DNA of 10,729 bases from Oehlia diaphana (GCA_003833135.1 QZLH01000339.1:132126-142854); one strand, 5' to 3'; positions 1-8,291 are shown, numbered from the stretch's first letter. Numbers and translations: made by a program. Notes: generated from the letters alone by a model not told the origin.

Positions 1-66
1 TACCCCACGATTTGCAGATTATCTAATAAAATATACTGCTTATTTGATATGACCCTTTCTTTTCAG

Positions 67-655
67 GAGAGAAAATTGCGCTAAAAGTAATATCTGATGA
101 ACAATATGCTATAAATTTATATAATGAAGTAATTGTTATTATCTAGATTGGCTGATATGCCCCTTACAAAAAATCAGAATAAAGAATCTATTTGCTTAGC
201 AAAATCAAGATCTGTAAAAACAGTAGATGATAAATCAATTACGTACTGCTAATTTCTATCCAAAAACAGGTTAATGTATTATTAGCCATACACATAATTT
301 GAATGCGCTAACAAAACTAGGATAATAAAGACTTACCATTTATCCAAGAATCTGTAAATCATAGATTCTAATCGCTCTATTTCCATTTTTGATTTTCTTT
401 TTAATGACGCCCTGACTTATGATCCGCAAAATGTAAATCAGAGATGGTTTTTTTTAATTAGTAATTTAGAATTGCGTAATGAGCAAGATAGAACATACCA
501 GAACTTCTTTCAGCTTGGCGCTGGGGAAAGTTCATCACTATAGCAACACAAAAATATTGGGTTTATTAATAGATCCTCTGCCTTAGCGCCTTCGGCAAAA
601 ATGACGCTGGTGACATACTACTGCGCCTATTATATTCTGCGGATTTACATAGACT
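67..655 (+). pseudogene. Degenerate plus-strand coding remnant, possibly kinase-derived at its start
   Basis: No protein is recognised with certainty. A polypyrimidine stretch ending in TTTTCAG at 66 looks like an intron acceptor. It is followed by an open frame to 143 that includes the short string GEKIALKVI and later LYNEV, reminiscent of the beta-3 Lys and alpha-C Glu of protein kinases. Reading resumes in a second frame from about 131 to 297 (glutamine-rich, ending NFYPKTG, with in-frame stops). A third frame runs from 358 to 655 with one TAG at 541-543 and contains ALTYDPQNVNQRW and LELRNEQDRTYQNFF. Both frame changes are of the minus-one type, as in the minus-strand genes. The remnant has no intact start and is surely non-functional. 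It could also be chance open sequence. Bases 656-788 show nothing beyond an AT-rich spacer with a CACGTG at about 710-716. Confidence 0.25.
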
Positions 656-788
656 AGTGATGGAGCACCAAAAGAAATATAGATGACGTTTGCATGCTAT
701 CTAAGTCACCCACGTGATTAAAAAAAAAGAAATATACGATTTCGCTTAATTCAGTCTAAGTGAGTAATTGATTTACCCAATAATTCTT

Positions 789-2299
789 CTAGGCGGTTAC
801 CGGTGAAATAATAAGACTCATCATTGGTGAGACTTTCCTTTCATATCTTCTGTCACGATAATAATAACCTCTATCACATTCACCATATTCATTATATCCA
901 CCATATCTATCATATTCATCATTCGAATCGTCTGGCATCTCTTCTTCAGAATCATCGGAATCAGAGTCATCATTGATTGAATTGGGGTTGCTATCACCTG
1001 CATTAACAGGGCTTGAAGAATTAAAGTCATAAGATACAGGAATAGGTAAGGTTAATTCGCTTACCTCAGTTGAAACCATCTCCGATGCATTATCCCACCT
1101 AACATGTGCTAGGAAATGTTCAACAGGACCTAGTCATCTGAAATCTCCTCTTCAGAATCGATAATAGAGCCTTCTTGATCATTGGGTAATTCAGTGTTAG
1201 GATTCTTGGAGAAATAATTAACAATAGTTTGAATTTGACTATCAGATAATTCCAATATAGAATTTGCACTATACATTTTGATATACTTGATTCTATCAAT
1301 TCCTATTTTTTTGGTAAACTCATAAACCTTCCTGGCTCTATTGATGCGCTGATATAAAGTATTTCGTTTGGTGTCAGGATTATGTGCAAGAATAAAATCG
1401 TAAATCAGTCCTTTGGCCTTTTTCATGCCCACCTTTTCTTTGATCATAATTTCATCTATACTATTATCCAGTTCTATAATAAAATTTCTCCAGCACAGGA
1501 TTTCCACCTGATTAGCCTTTACCCTTTCATTTTCTGCAGTACATGCATTCTCATATAAACAGTTTATATTTTGCAATACGTCTGAACTTGATAACTCTGC
1601 TAAATCCCCCTGGGACTCTATCTTTTCTTGGCAATTATTTTCCTTATAGCCTGTAAGCGAAATTTCAGTCATGTGTTTTTTTTCTGACCAATCTATGGCA
1701 AAATCAAATACATCCTGCATGATATTTTCCACTTCTTTCTTCTTATGTGATCAAGATTCTTCGTCTACAGAAGAGACGGGTCCCTTTGAGACACTTAAGT
1801 CCTTGGTAGATGATTCACGCAATAATTTCTTTTCCCTATTCCTCTGCCTAATCTCATTACTAACCTTTTTCTTATGCACTTCATCTAAGAAAGAATCCAT
1901 CTTCTTATCTTCCGATGACTTGATGTCCACGTTATTATTAGGTGATGATATCTTTGGTAACACCTCTGATATCGCTTTCTTATCATTCTGTAGTTGCCCA
2001 TCCACTACCACATAATTCTTTTCCACTATCGCAAGTCTAGCCTCAAGCTCAGCATTTTTCTGCTTTAATTTCTTTATCTCGACATCACGCCTCTCATTAT
2101 GTTCCCCATTCGCTCTTAGAACCTTGGTACGCATGCGCTTAAGTTCAGCTATTTCAGCATCAGATACTGAGAGCTTGAATCTAAGATCACGGATCTCAGT
2201 ATTCCCCTTCCTAAGCTCTGCATTCTCAGCCTCAAGCTTGTCGTTCTTAGCCTCAAGTTCAGTGATGCACTATTTCAATGATTCAAGCTCAGATAACAT
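789..2299 (-). pseudogene. Coiled-coil protein with acidic Tyr/Gly-rich tail, disrupted
   Basis: No function is known to me. The protein resembles a repetitive family I associate with Rhizophagus. The start is ATG at 2299. One frame runs to 1130 with two internal stops: TAG at 2272-2270 (codon 10) and TGA at 1753-1751 (codon 183). Residues 1 to about 95 form a Leu/Glu/Lys heptad coiled coil (LEAENAEL, LKQKNAELEARL). A charged linker with HKKKVSNEIRQRNREKKL follows. Then comes a helical domain of about 120 residues (ILCWRNF, KKAKGLIYDFI, RARKVYEF, IKYIKMYSANSI, YFSKNPNTELP). A frame change at 1133-1136 joins an acidic tail (DSDSDDSEEEMPDD), a GGYNEYGE and RGYYYRDRR segment, and the end LIISPVTA. 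The last 96 codons could instead be a separate small ORF starting at 1079. The two stops fit CAG-to-TAG and CGA-to-TGA changes, which is inference. All domains are readable, so decay is recent. Confidence 0.6.
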
Positions 2300-2330
2300 G
2301 ATCTATATAAAACTAATTCACTGTATATAA
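2300..2330 (-). promoter_or_regulatory. TATA-like core promoter of the coiled-coil gene
   Basis: On the minus strand TATATAGAT lies immediately before the ATG at 2299. A second box, TTATATAC, lies about 25 bases upstream at 2323-2330, preceded by an A/T-only tract with a run of seven T. The layout matches the other gene starts of the window. The box nearest the ATG is too close for a standard TATA-to-start distance, so the distal one, or a start further downstream, may be the real arrangement. Confidence 0.4.
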
Positions 2331-2355
2331 GCGTTCAAAATAAAAAAATATATCA

Positions 2356-2388
2356 CATTTTTCCCTTACGGCCCGTAAGTGAAAAATG
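2356..2388. repeat. 33-bp near-perfect palindrome
   Basis: Two 16-base arms (2356-2371 and 2373-2388) pair around a single central C, with one mismatch (left arm CCCTTACGG, right arm CCGTAAGTG). The outer parts are CATTTTT and AAAAATG. It sits in the spacer between the 3' end of the SAM gene (stop at 2457) and the start of the coiled-coil gene (2299). It could be a transcription or processing signal, or the remains of a small palindromic repeat family. If only one arm has mutated, the ancestral form was a perfect inverted repeat. Confidence 0.7.
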
Positions 2389-2795
2389 CCAAGAAAATTT
2401 TTATTAATACATGCTAAAAATAAATACAGAGTTTGGGATGTAGCCCATGATACATATTATTTTTTGATAAATTTTTTGATCCTAGCCCTCTTGCTAGTCG
2501 GGGAACTATCTACACTAACCCGATCCTTCAACAACCCTACAATTATGCTAATTACCCTTTTCACGTTGCTTTAAAGTAATTCAGGATTATCTTTAACTGT
2601 GGACTTTGTAAAATTAATCTGATATTTGCTACCGCTTGTGAAGAAGATGCCATCTGGAGTATATATGATAAAATGCCACTCTGTACCTGTGGTCACAATA
2701 CCATAGATATAGTCGAAATAGTCATTTCCAAATGCTTGATCCAAAGTTTGTTTCTTTTTATTGGTCTGGAATGCACTTTCAAGTTGCGCCAGATT

Positions 2796-2862
2796 CTAAG
2801 AGATAAACTATCATTAATATCGTTTGCTATACAAATAAGCGAAAATGTGAATAGTAGACTAC
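2796..2862 (-). other. Spliceosomal intron 2 of the SAM/PD-(D/E)XK gene, 67 nt
   Basis: The donor GTAGTC at 2862 follows the exon end GCGCAG; the acceptor CTCTTAG ends at 2796. Removal joins IGYAQ to NLAQLESAF in phase 0, and the downstream exon then stays open for over 70 codons. The intron contains an in-frame stop, so it must be removed for the protein to be made. Confidence 0.6.
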
Positions 2863-3172
2863 CTGCGCATATCCAATCTTTATATTCTGTGGTTTCCCTT
2901 TGGTGATGCAGAGGAAGTCTTCCAGACTTTTGATTGCATAGTCTACTCGGCCTATTGCATCCTCATCAGAAACGTCCTTTTTAAACACTATAAATATATC
3001 TTGGGAGGTAAGTTTTTTAGCTATAGTGATGAATGCATGGAGGATCAATGAATAAATTCACAGTGTGTCACCTCGTTGGCGTTAGTCATGGTTTCCACAT
3101 TTGAAAGTTTTAAGATTATATCCTCCATACAGTGATCGAGAGCCTTATCATCGTCATTAATCTCCTCGAAGA

Positions 3173-3243
3173 CTGTGGAAAAAAATAAGCAGTTATTACT
3201 ATATTTATGATGGACCAGGTGTAAAATAAAAATAATCACTCAC
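3173..3243 (-). other. Spliceosomal intron 1 of the SAM/PD-(D/E)XK gene, 71 nt
   Basis: The donor GTGAGT begins at 3243 and the acceptor TTTTTTTCCACAG ends at 3173, with a plausible TAATAAC branch point shortly upstream. Removal joins KQFTP to VFEEINDDD with a split Val codon. Good splice sites in an otherwise decayed copy suggest a recent loss of function. Confidence 0.65.
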
Positions 3244-3624
3244 CAGGAGTAAATTGCTTAATGCTTGTTATATCTTCGCCATTGACCTTATTTTTTCGCA
3301 ACATCTCCTTCAAATCGTCAAGAGTTTTAAGTGAAAAATAGTTTCGTAATTTCTGGCTGAGACTTTCAATAAATTCTGCAAGTCTCTTTGCAGGGCCAGC
3401 TTTCATACCATAACTTCTTTAGTTGTATTAAGAAAGTCAAGGCCAGCAATTTTCTCTTTGTGAAGAATTTTAATATCATCCTCATCAAGTTTTAAGTCTT
3501 TCCTCCCCAAATATTCAATAAGCTCCTCTGTATTAAATTCCTTAACCACATCTGACATTATTCTAGTAGATATTTCTTCCGTTATTGAGTCAGGTGAAGC
3601 GGGTGAAGAAGCTTGTGAAGACAT

Positions 3625-3662
3625 GACATTTATATATGTGTGTTTGTGCTTGCGAAAAAAAA
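3625..3662 (-). promoter_or_regulatory. TATA box and T-tract/CGC element of the SAM/PD-(D/E)XK gene
   Basis: Minus strand: a run of eight T followed by CGC (3652-3662), 15 bases, then TATATAAAT (3629-3637), then the ATG. An out-of-frame ATG overlaps the box end at 3629-3627. The start at 7050 has nearly the same arrangement. Confidence 0.5.
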
Positions 3663-3973
3663 TGCACTCGACTGCAGTTACAGGTAAAGCTGATTTATGG
3701 ATATAAAAGTATTTTTGGTTTCTGAAGTAAAGCGCTCAGAGAGAAATGATAGATTTTTTGTATCAATTCATAATGCATTTGCCCAATATATATGCAATTA
3801 AGATGTAGTACAGGATTGTCAGGCGATTATATTACATCATTACACATGATATTTTTCAAGATTTATGACAAGAACGTAATATATGCTTTATTTAAAAAAA
3901 TCTTGCCAGAAGCCAGCCTATATTACATAAAAATTGAGACTATATCGCTTTACATAATATAGATAAAAAATTT
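3663..3973. other. AT-rich spacer without a recognised gene
   Basis: I see no open frame of note and no RNA gene or repeat here. It lies between the promoter of the SAM/PD-(D/E)XK gene and the possible second exon of the SAM fragment to the right. Confidence 0.5.
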
Positions 3974-4345
3974 CTAACTGGTTGGGAGATCACTTGATTT
4001 CGAACCAGATCCTTTCACATAGTGAACTTCTAATGCTCCTTCTCGATTATCTTGATTTATGATATAAGACTATTAGGATAACGAGGACCTCATCAATAAA
4101 ATACAGCTATAAGAAACATTTAATTACTCACATAGTCTCTTAATGTAGTCCTCAAGTTCTAATGCCTATCTTAATGTCATTCCGTATTCCTTTAAATCCC
4201 ATCCTGTTAGTTTGAGAAATAAATCACCAGTAATATTTTCATCACTAAGCTTCGTAAAAAAGTTATTGTCAAGTTTTAACCCTTCTAACTTTGAATCACT
4301 CCTCAAAAAGCTGATAAGTCTTTCAGTTTCCCATAGTTTTATCAT
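3974..4345 (-). pseudogene. Second SAM-domain fragment
   Basis: From ATG at 4345 the minus strand reads about 58 codons of SAM-like sequence (WETERLISFLRSD, LKLDNNFFTKL, ENITGDLFLKLTGWDL, KEYGMTLR). An in-frame TAG follows at the point where the SAM core normally continues, then LELEDYIKRLCE, closing at TAA in 4134-4132. GTGAGT overlaps this end and could be an intron donor. A possible 3' exon lies at about 4111-3977 (GALEVHYVKGSG) behind CCTAATAG, but the phases do not join cleanly, so that part is weak. The domain order W...L..fL...l......itG..fL.L...dL..yGm is typical of SAM domains, which mediate protein-protein contacts. It is the same domain class as the N-terminus of the gene at 3624, so the two may be a diverged tandem pair or separate insertions. 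Confidence 0.5.
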
Positions 4346-4445
4346 TTTGGCTCAGGAAGACATCTTGTTTTTCTAAATACAATGGTCCCATAGTGAGAAA
4401 TTTCTTTCGGCTTAGCGCTCGTTCCCATATATACATAACTTCTGA

Positions 4446-4476
4446 CATATACGCACCTTAAATTTTTTTGCGAAAA
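4446..4476 (-). promoter_or_regulatory. Possible promoter-like block with TTTTCGC and TATATGTC
   Basis: Minus strand TTTTCGC (4470-4476) stands 18 bases before TATATGTC, where an ATG occurs at 4448. This mirrors the blocks at 3625-3662 and 7051-7095. The frame opened by this ATG does not join the SAM frame by a single-base loss, so its gene is unclear. Confidence 0.25.
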
Positions 4477-5072
4477 GTTGGCTGAACTTCTACATATACC
4501 CCTACATGCTTTATATCTTGCTGGGAAAGAGTTAAGAAGGTATGAGGCGTAATTAGTGTTGTCGTCTGATGCCAAGAGCTTCATGAAAGCACATGTAAAC
4601 GGAATCCTCATACCTTTTCACATGGAAATCTACCAGAGAGACATATAGTTAGTCTTATGTCCGGCAATCTTAAAATTGTGAGTCCGCTAGCCTTTCACAG
4701 CATATGCTTTTGACGTTAATACTTACTTTTACGGTAAGTTCTATGTTGCAACTAGACCTTCTTTCACGTTTTCTCACATTTGTTTGGGGAAAAAATAAAG
4801 GACAAAAGTTAATATGTTTTTCGAATATATGCAAAAATTAATATATTGTACAAGACCTGACTGATGATTGGCTATTACATAATTGCGCAGAAATCTGTGG
4901 CTCAGCAAATTCTTTCGAGCTAATGATCTTCACTCCGAACTATTGATCTAGCCAACCCTGGACTCAGATATACCCACCTAAACATCAACCAAATACATTT
5001 CACTATCCCCAAAATAAATAATAACTTTCACTGATTGTAAACGGATCACGAATTAATCGAAATCCCTTCAGA
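4477..5072. other. Spacer without a recognised gene
   Basis: The minus strand has an 89-codon open stretch (4342-4611) with no family resemblance and many Cys/Arg/Tyr residues; I do not regard it as a gene. A small interrupted inverted repeat (ACTTAC and GTAAGT separated by seven bases, about 4724-4742) is visible. Nothing else is supported. Confidence 0.4.
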
Positions 5073-5944
5073 TCAGATCATTTGCGACCCTAATGCCTGT
5101 CTAACATAATTATATACGAACATAATATCTCTTGATGCATCAACTGACATTCTCAGTCTCCTTGACAGTACATACATCCCAGAATATGCATCAAACGAAG
5201 CTGGTGTTATATACTCGAAATTCTCAACATGAATATTTGAACTAAGTGAGAAAACCAGCTGATCTATGACTTCTTTGATAACAATATTGCACCCTTCCAC
5301 TTTGAGATACTTTAAATTAAAACACGAACCAGCAATTTCTTTGATAATTTCAAAAGTAACTTCGCAATAACTAAACTCAAGATGTTGAAGCCTTGGGCAA
5401 AAATGGATAATATAACAAATTGATATCTCAACAATATCTGTGCAATAAGAAATATTTAGATATTCTAGTTTATGACATGACCGTGCAATTGCACATAAAT
5501 CTTTATCAGTCAATATGGTTCTGTACCTAATCTTTTGCAAATTGAGATACTTCAGATTGGGATATGTCTCTACTATTCGATTTAGTGTTTTATCGCTAAA
5601 TCCTGTGCTAAAATTTAAATCTAAATGGATTATATTTGGGAATAAACGTGCAATGACATTAAATTTTTTATCTGAAAGTGAATAGTAGTTTGAAATTTCT
5701 AGATGAGTTAGATTTGAGCTATAAACCGGCTTTTGTCTTTTACATACTATTTTCATAAATTTTTTTAATTGAGAGTGGCATTTATTCTTCCACTTTAGCT
5801 CGATGTGTTTCCATAGAACAGGAGCACCGCATCTATATCACAATCAGAAAACAAATAGGGCAGAATAAAGGAATTTATCTACCGCTAGGAAATATAGAAT
5901 CCACTCCAATAGTTCCAGTAAATTATAACACCTAAATGTGCCAT
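5073..5944 (-). pseudogene. F-box/LRR protein, F-box part broken, LRR part open
   Basis: F-box proteins bind Skp1 and bring targets, here through leucine-rich repeats, to SCF ubiquitin ligases. From 5756 down, 227 codons are open. They hold about five Cys-type LRRs ([51 protein letters not shown]), as in Grr1/Skp2-like proteins. The same frame continues upstream of 5756 through [14 protein letters not shown] and LEWILYFLAVDK to LYSALFVF, a typical F-box C-terminal half. Two TGA codons (5846-5844 and 5840-5838) interrupt it, where an Arg and a Trp codon would be expected. The likely original start is ATG at 5944, which needs one lost base near 5920. The Met at 5756 is therefore probably not the native start, although an LRR-only product from it cannot be excluded. 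The family is large in Rhizophagus. Confidence 0.65.
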
Positions 5945-5981
5945 AACTAATATATGCTATATCTTTAATTGAAAAAAAATG
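5945..5981 (-). promoter_or_regulatory. TATA-like box and T-tract of the F-box gene
   Basis: CATATATTA (5948-5956, minus strand) lies four bases before the ATG at 5944, with a run of eight T about 15 bases further upstream (5972-5979). It has the same layout as the other starts, which supports 5944 as the original start. Confidence 0.35.
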
Positions 5982-6035
5982 TGATTTTGCACCAATGATT
6001 ACTGCTCTGGACTATCGGTTGGACTGGATTTGACT

Positions 6036-6524
6036 TTAATATGGAAGGATCACAAAATTATCGTCTATTGTTAGTGTCAAATTATACATATTTAAGCTTA
6101 CACTATTTTTTCGCATCTATGGTGAACCCAAAAGTATTTCAGGAAATTGATAAGGCCAATCTGGTCCAGTAACTATAAATTCAGTGGGTATGATTTTATG
6201 CTTCTCACCATCATTTAAGATAATACGTAGATTAATCTTTCCTAATGTAGAATAAGACTCATCTAGAAACCCGTATATTTTAGGAATACTATTGTCTTTT
6301 GCATATGCTATTTTCACAATTTTTTCACTAATGAAATTTGCATTAGCATCTATGTCAATTCTAAATCAAAAATCTGTGAGAATTACCCTTTTGAGTCATT
6401 CAAGATTCACCTCTCTTTCCCATATGTCATTTATACCGCTAGCATGTTTTAGATCTGGAAGATACTTTAAAATAAATGATATCAACTCTGGTGGAAGAAG
6501 ATCAAGTAAATTTGATTTATGCAT
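6036..6524 (-). pseudogene. Retropepsin-like aspartic protease remnant
   Basis: Retropepsins cut polyproteins in retroelements and act as dimers, each chain giving one D-[TS]-G motif. ATG at 6524 opens a frame that runs to TAA at 6038-6036, interrupted by TGA at 6398-6396, TGA at 6368-6366 and TAG at 6119-6117. Around residue 56 the copy reads IDIDANANFISEKIVK. This aligns with the usual IDTGASANFIS region: the Asp is kept, while Thr, Gly and Ser are replaced by Ile, Asp and Asn, each one transition away. Further on, IYGF, LGKINLRI, PTEFIVTG, PEILLGSP, then after the TAG, VSLNMYNLTLTID, match the flap and the C-terminal ILG-x-P-W region. The N-terminal 45 residues (LLPPELISFIL) are unrecognised. 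There is no reverse transcriptase nearby, so this is either a domesticated-type protease gene or part of the mobile element to its right. Confidence 0.55.
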
Positions 6525-6560
6525 TTTTATATGATAGAAGAATTTTCAATCAAAAAAATA
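6525..6560 (-). promoter_or_regulatory. TATA-like box and T-tract of the protease gene
   Basis: TCTATCATATAAAAATG on the minus strand places the box (6525-6532) directly before the start codon. A run of seven T lies at 6552-6558. TCTATCATATA is identical to the sequence before the coiled-coil gene start at 7050. Confidence 0.4.
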
Positions 6561-6603
6561 TGGTTAGTTATAGTGCGAAATGATAACTGCTCACGCCAGC
6601 TGA

Positions 6604-7050
6604 CTAGTTAGATTGGACTTCTCGGATCAAATACCTTCTTGGTTTCGCCTTATTGCCAGATTTTCTCTTCATGTATATTATTTTTCTTGGGTTCACCTTT
6701 TCTGGTAGCGCGTAATCAGAATCAAATTACTCAGATGAACTGGACTCGGACGAAGTATTTATGGATTCTTTACTACAATTGCAATGCCCCATAGCAAGTA
6801 GTTCGTCCACATTATCATCCAGCCACTTTACACGTTCTTCTAGTCGTTTAACTTTCTTTTTAAGCTTTTTATACTGAGAATGATAATTATCCAATCTTTT
6901 CGCTAATGCCCTATTTTCACCGGAGAGCGCAGTATATACTTCTGCATTTTGCTTGTCTAGTTCAAATGCCTGGGCTAATATCTTCGTATATCTGATAACT
7001 TTCTGCTCAGTGGATGTACTATCAGATGAATGATTTTGATCAGTTAGCAT
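6604..7050 (-). pseudogene. Small coiled-coil protein with Ser-rich and basic tail
   Basis: Unknown function. ATG at 7050 opens 107 clean codons. Residues 1-18 are Ser/Thr-rich and polar. About 20-90 form a long alpha-helical coiled coil (ELDKQNAEVY, LSGENRALAKRLDNY, KKLKKKVKRLEERVKWLD). A GHCNCSKES turn and a serine stretch SSESSSSE end at TAA 6729-6727. The same frame stays open for 40 more codons beyond that TAA (FDSDYALPEKVNPRK, MKRKSGNKAKPRRYLIRE) to TAG at 6606-6604. This adds a strongly basic tail, so the full protein was probably about 147 residues and the TAA a nonsense change (CAA or GAA origin, inferred). No frameshift is visible. It could still be translated as the 107-residue form. 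It follows the recombinase gene by 81 bases on the same strand. A nucleic-acid-binding or structural role for the basic tail is only a guess. Confidence 0.55.
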
Positions 7051-7095
7051 TTTCGTGATATTTATATATGATAGATCTTGCCTTGAGCGAAAAAA
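7051..7095 (-). promoter_or_regulatory. TATA box and T-tract/CGC element of the small coiled-coil gene
   Basis: Minus strand TTTTTTCGC (7087-7095), 18 bases, then TATATAAAT (7060-7068), then nine bases to the ATG at 7050. It is nearly the same module as at 3625-3662. Confidence 0.5.
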
Positions 7096-7131
7096 TAAAA
7101 TTAATAAATGATATCTAACCCTTATATGTGA

Positions 7132-8291
7132 TTAGTTTTCATCGAAGATGCAAAATGGTTCTGCCTGATTATATGGTTCTCCTCTTTTCTGCATATTAAC
7201 TATAGTATATCTCTTAGATGGAGAGGCATGGTTATCAGGGCTGTGTCTTAGGGCTTCACTGGCATAAGTGTTAGCCTTCGATGGATTCTTAAGTCCATAC
7301 GCTACAGAAGCAAATACTGATCTGAATTTGCGCAAAGAGCTAGGAAGTAGTGGTTTACGACTTTCTGTTTTGGGAATAAATTCATCTTTTTTCAGAAATG
7401 TACTTAAGTATGTAGATCCAGGCTTTTCTGAATCTCGTAACTGTCTGGAAGAAATTGCTTCCTGAATCCATGTAAGCAATTGTCTTGCCTACTCCTCATT
7501 CTTTTCCAGTGATTTAAATACTCGAGGAATATCTTGTGCCCCTCTGTTTTTTGCGTACCCAGTTACACCCCATTAAATATGTGCAAGTTTTTAATTTCAG
7601 CGGGACGGATGCAGAGCATGATCATTACATCAGCTAGGACCTGTTTATCGGGCATATTAGATATGTTATACTCATCTAATCTTTCCCTAACTGATTCTAA
7701 TGAAAAGTGATCTGGAAAATCGATCCCTTCGTTTTCGTGTTGCTCGCTACGTTCCTTTTGGATTTATTGGATTCTTTGGTTATCTCCGGAATCTTTGTAG
7801 CAGAAATTATTTTTTCTGGAGCATTGAGAGTTTGCAATTCTCTTCGAAGCCTAGAGAGACAGGATAAGCCAACGATAGGATTGGGGCAGTTTTGACTAAG
7901 GTTCTAGATATCGCTTTTACATCTCTTTCACTAAGATTATCCCGTACAATACGCTGAGCCGTTTCTTTAATAGTCTCATCGGAACAAGTATTATCGAAGA
8001 ATACTTGGCATATATTCACTTCCTGGCTTCCGATCCACCCTCTTTAGGAATTACTTAATTTTTACTTCGCCCAATTCTCTCGTGAGGAATTAATGCATAT
8101 GCCTGTTCTTTGCAAAACTTATATTCTTTTTGAAGACGATCACGAGCCTGGCACCTTTTCTCTTTATCTACCTTTGGCACACCAGTTGTCAAGAGCTCAA
8201 GTATTTCTGGGGCATACTGGCTAAGCTCTTCGAGACTCATCTCATTGGTGAGTTTGTGGTCTGTAACGAACTTGGTTGTAATAGCAGACAT
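7132..8291 (-). pseudogene. Tyrosine-recombinase-like protein, four frame changes
   Basis: Tyrosine recombinases integrate and excise DNA through a catalytic Tyr helped by Arg, Lys, His and Arg. ATG at 8291 starts a charged N-terminal region (MSLEELSQYAPEILELL, ERIGRSKN then TAA 8057-8055). Frame changes, all of the minus-one type, lie near 8022, 7890, 7740 and in the C4 run at 7568-7571. The third segment has LADVMIMLC followed by IRPAEIKNL, matching box I with the first catalytic Arg (codon 7607-7605). The last segment has GYAKNRG with the beta-hairpin Lys, then TAG 7491-7489, SSLRKF for the second Arg (the usual His is Ser), ALRHS for the His, and KRYTIVN for the Tyr, ending at TAA 7134-7132. 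About 387 residues is a normal size. It lies 150 bases downstream of the helicase gene on the same strand. I do not recognise a named subfamily; Crypton-like or another fungal YR element is possible. Confidence 0.55.

Larger units (their letters stand above)
2457..3624 (-). pseudogene. SAM-like domain plus PD-(D/E)XK-like nuclease fold protein, two introns, disrupted
   Basis: The start is ATG at 3624, just behind a TATA box; the end is TAA at 2459-2457, giving about 340 residues after splicing. Residues 20-90 are SAM-like (FNTEELIEYLGRKDLKLD, EKIAGLDFL). A helical region with LRNYFSLKTLDDL and VNGEDITSIKQFTP follows. The second half contains GRVDYAIKS, LCITKGK, IGYAQ and, after intron 2, FDYIYGIVTTGTEWHF and a basic C-terminus (SKRARIKK). 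The D-x(13)-[E]-x-K spacing is that of PD-(D/E)XK nucleases, but the Glu position is Lys here. Damage: loss of bases (1 mod 3) near 3410, one lost base near 3050, and TAA at 2573-2571. Both introns keep GT-AG ends and restore a sensible frame. I recall this architecture from a large Rhizophagus family; its cellular role is unknown to me. Confidence 0.6.

Noticed and set aside
1671..2330. Ser/Leu-rich plus-strand open frames (1671-2015 and 2124-2330)
   Set aside because: They lie opposite the coiled-coil gene; their Ser/Leu/Phe-rich composition is the antisense image of its Glu/Lys/Asn-rich codons.
2386..2574. 62-codon plus-strand frame with hydrophobic stretch
   Set aside because: It is antisense to the C-terminal exon of the SAM/PD-(D/E)XK gene; the hydrophobic run mirrors its Lys/Asn-rich codons.
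4342..4611. 89-codon minus-strand open frame
   Set aside because: Its composition is odd and no motif is visible, and its 3' end only abuts the SAM fragment, which uses another frame.
5833..5882. Possible 50-nt intron (GTAGAT...TATAG) that would remove both TGA codons of the F-box gene
   Set aside because: Removing 50 bases puts the LRR part out of frame, whereas reading straight through keeps the frame and gives a typical F-box sequence around the two stops.
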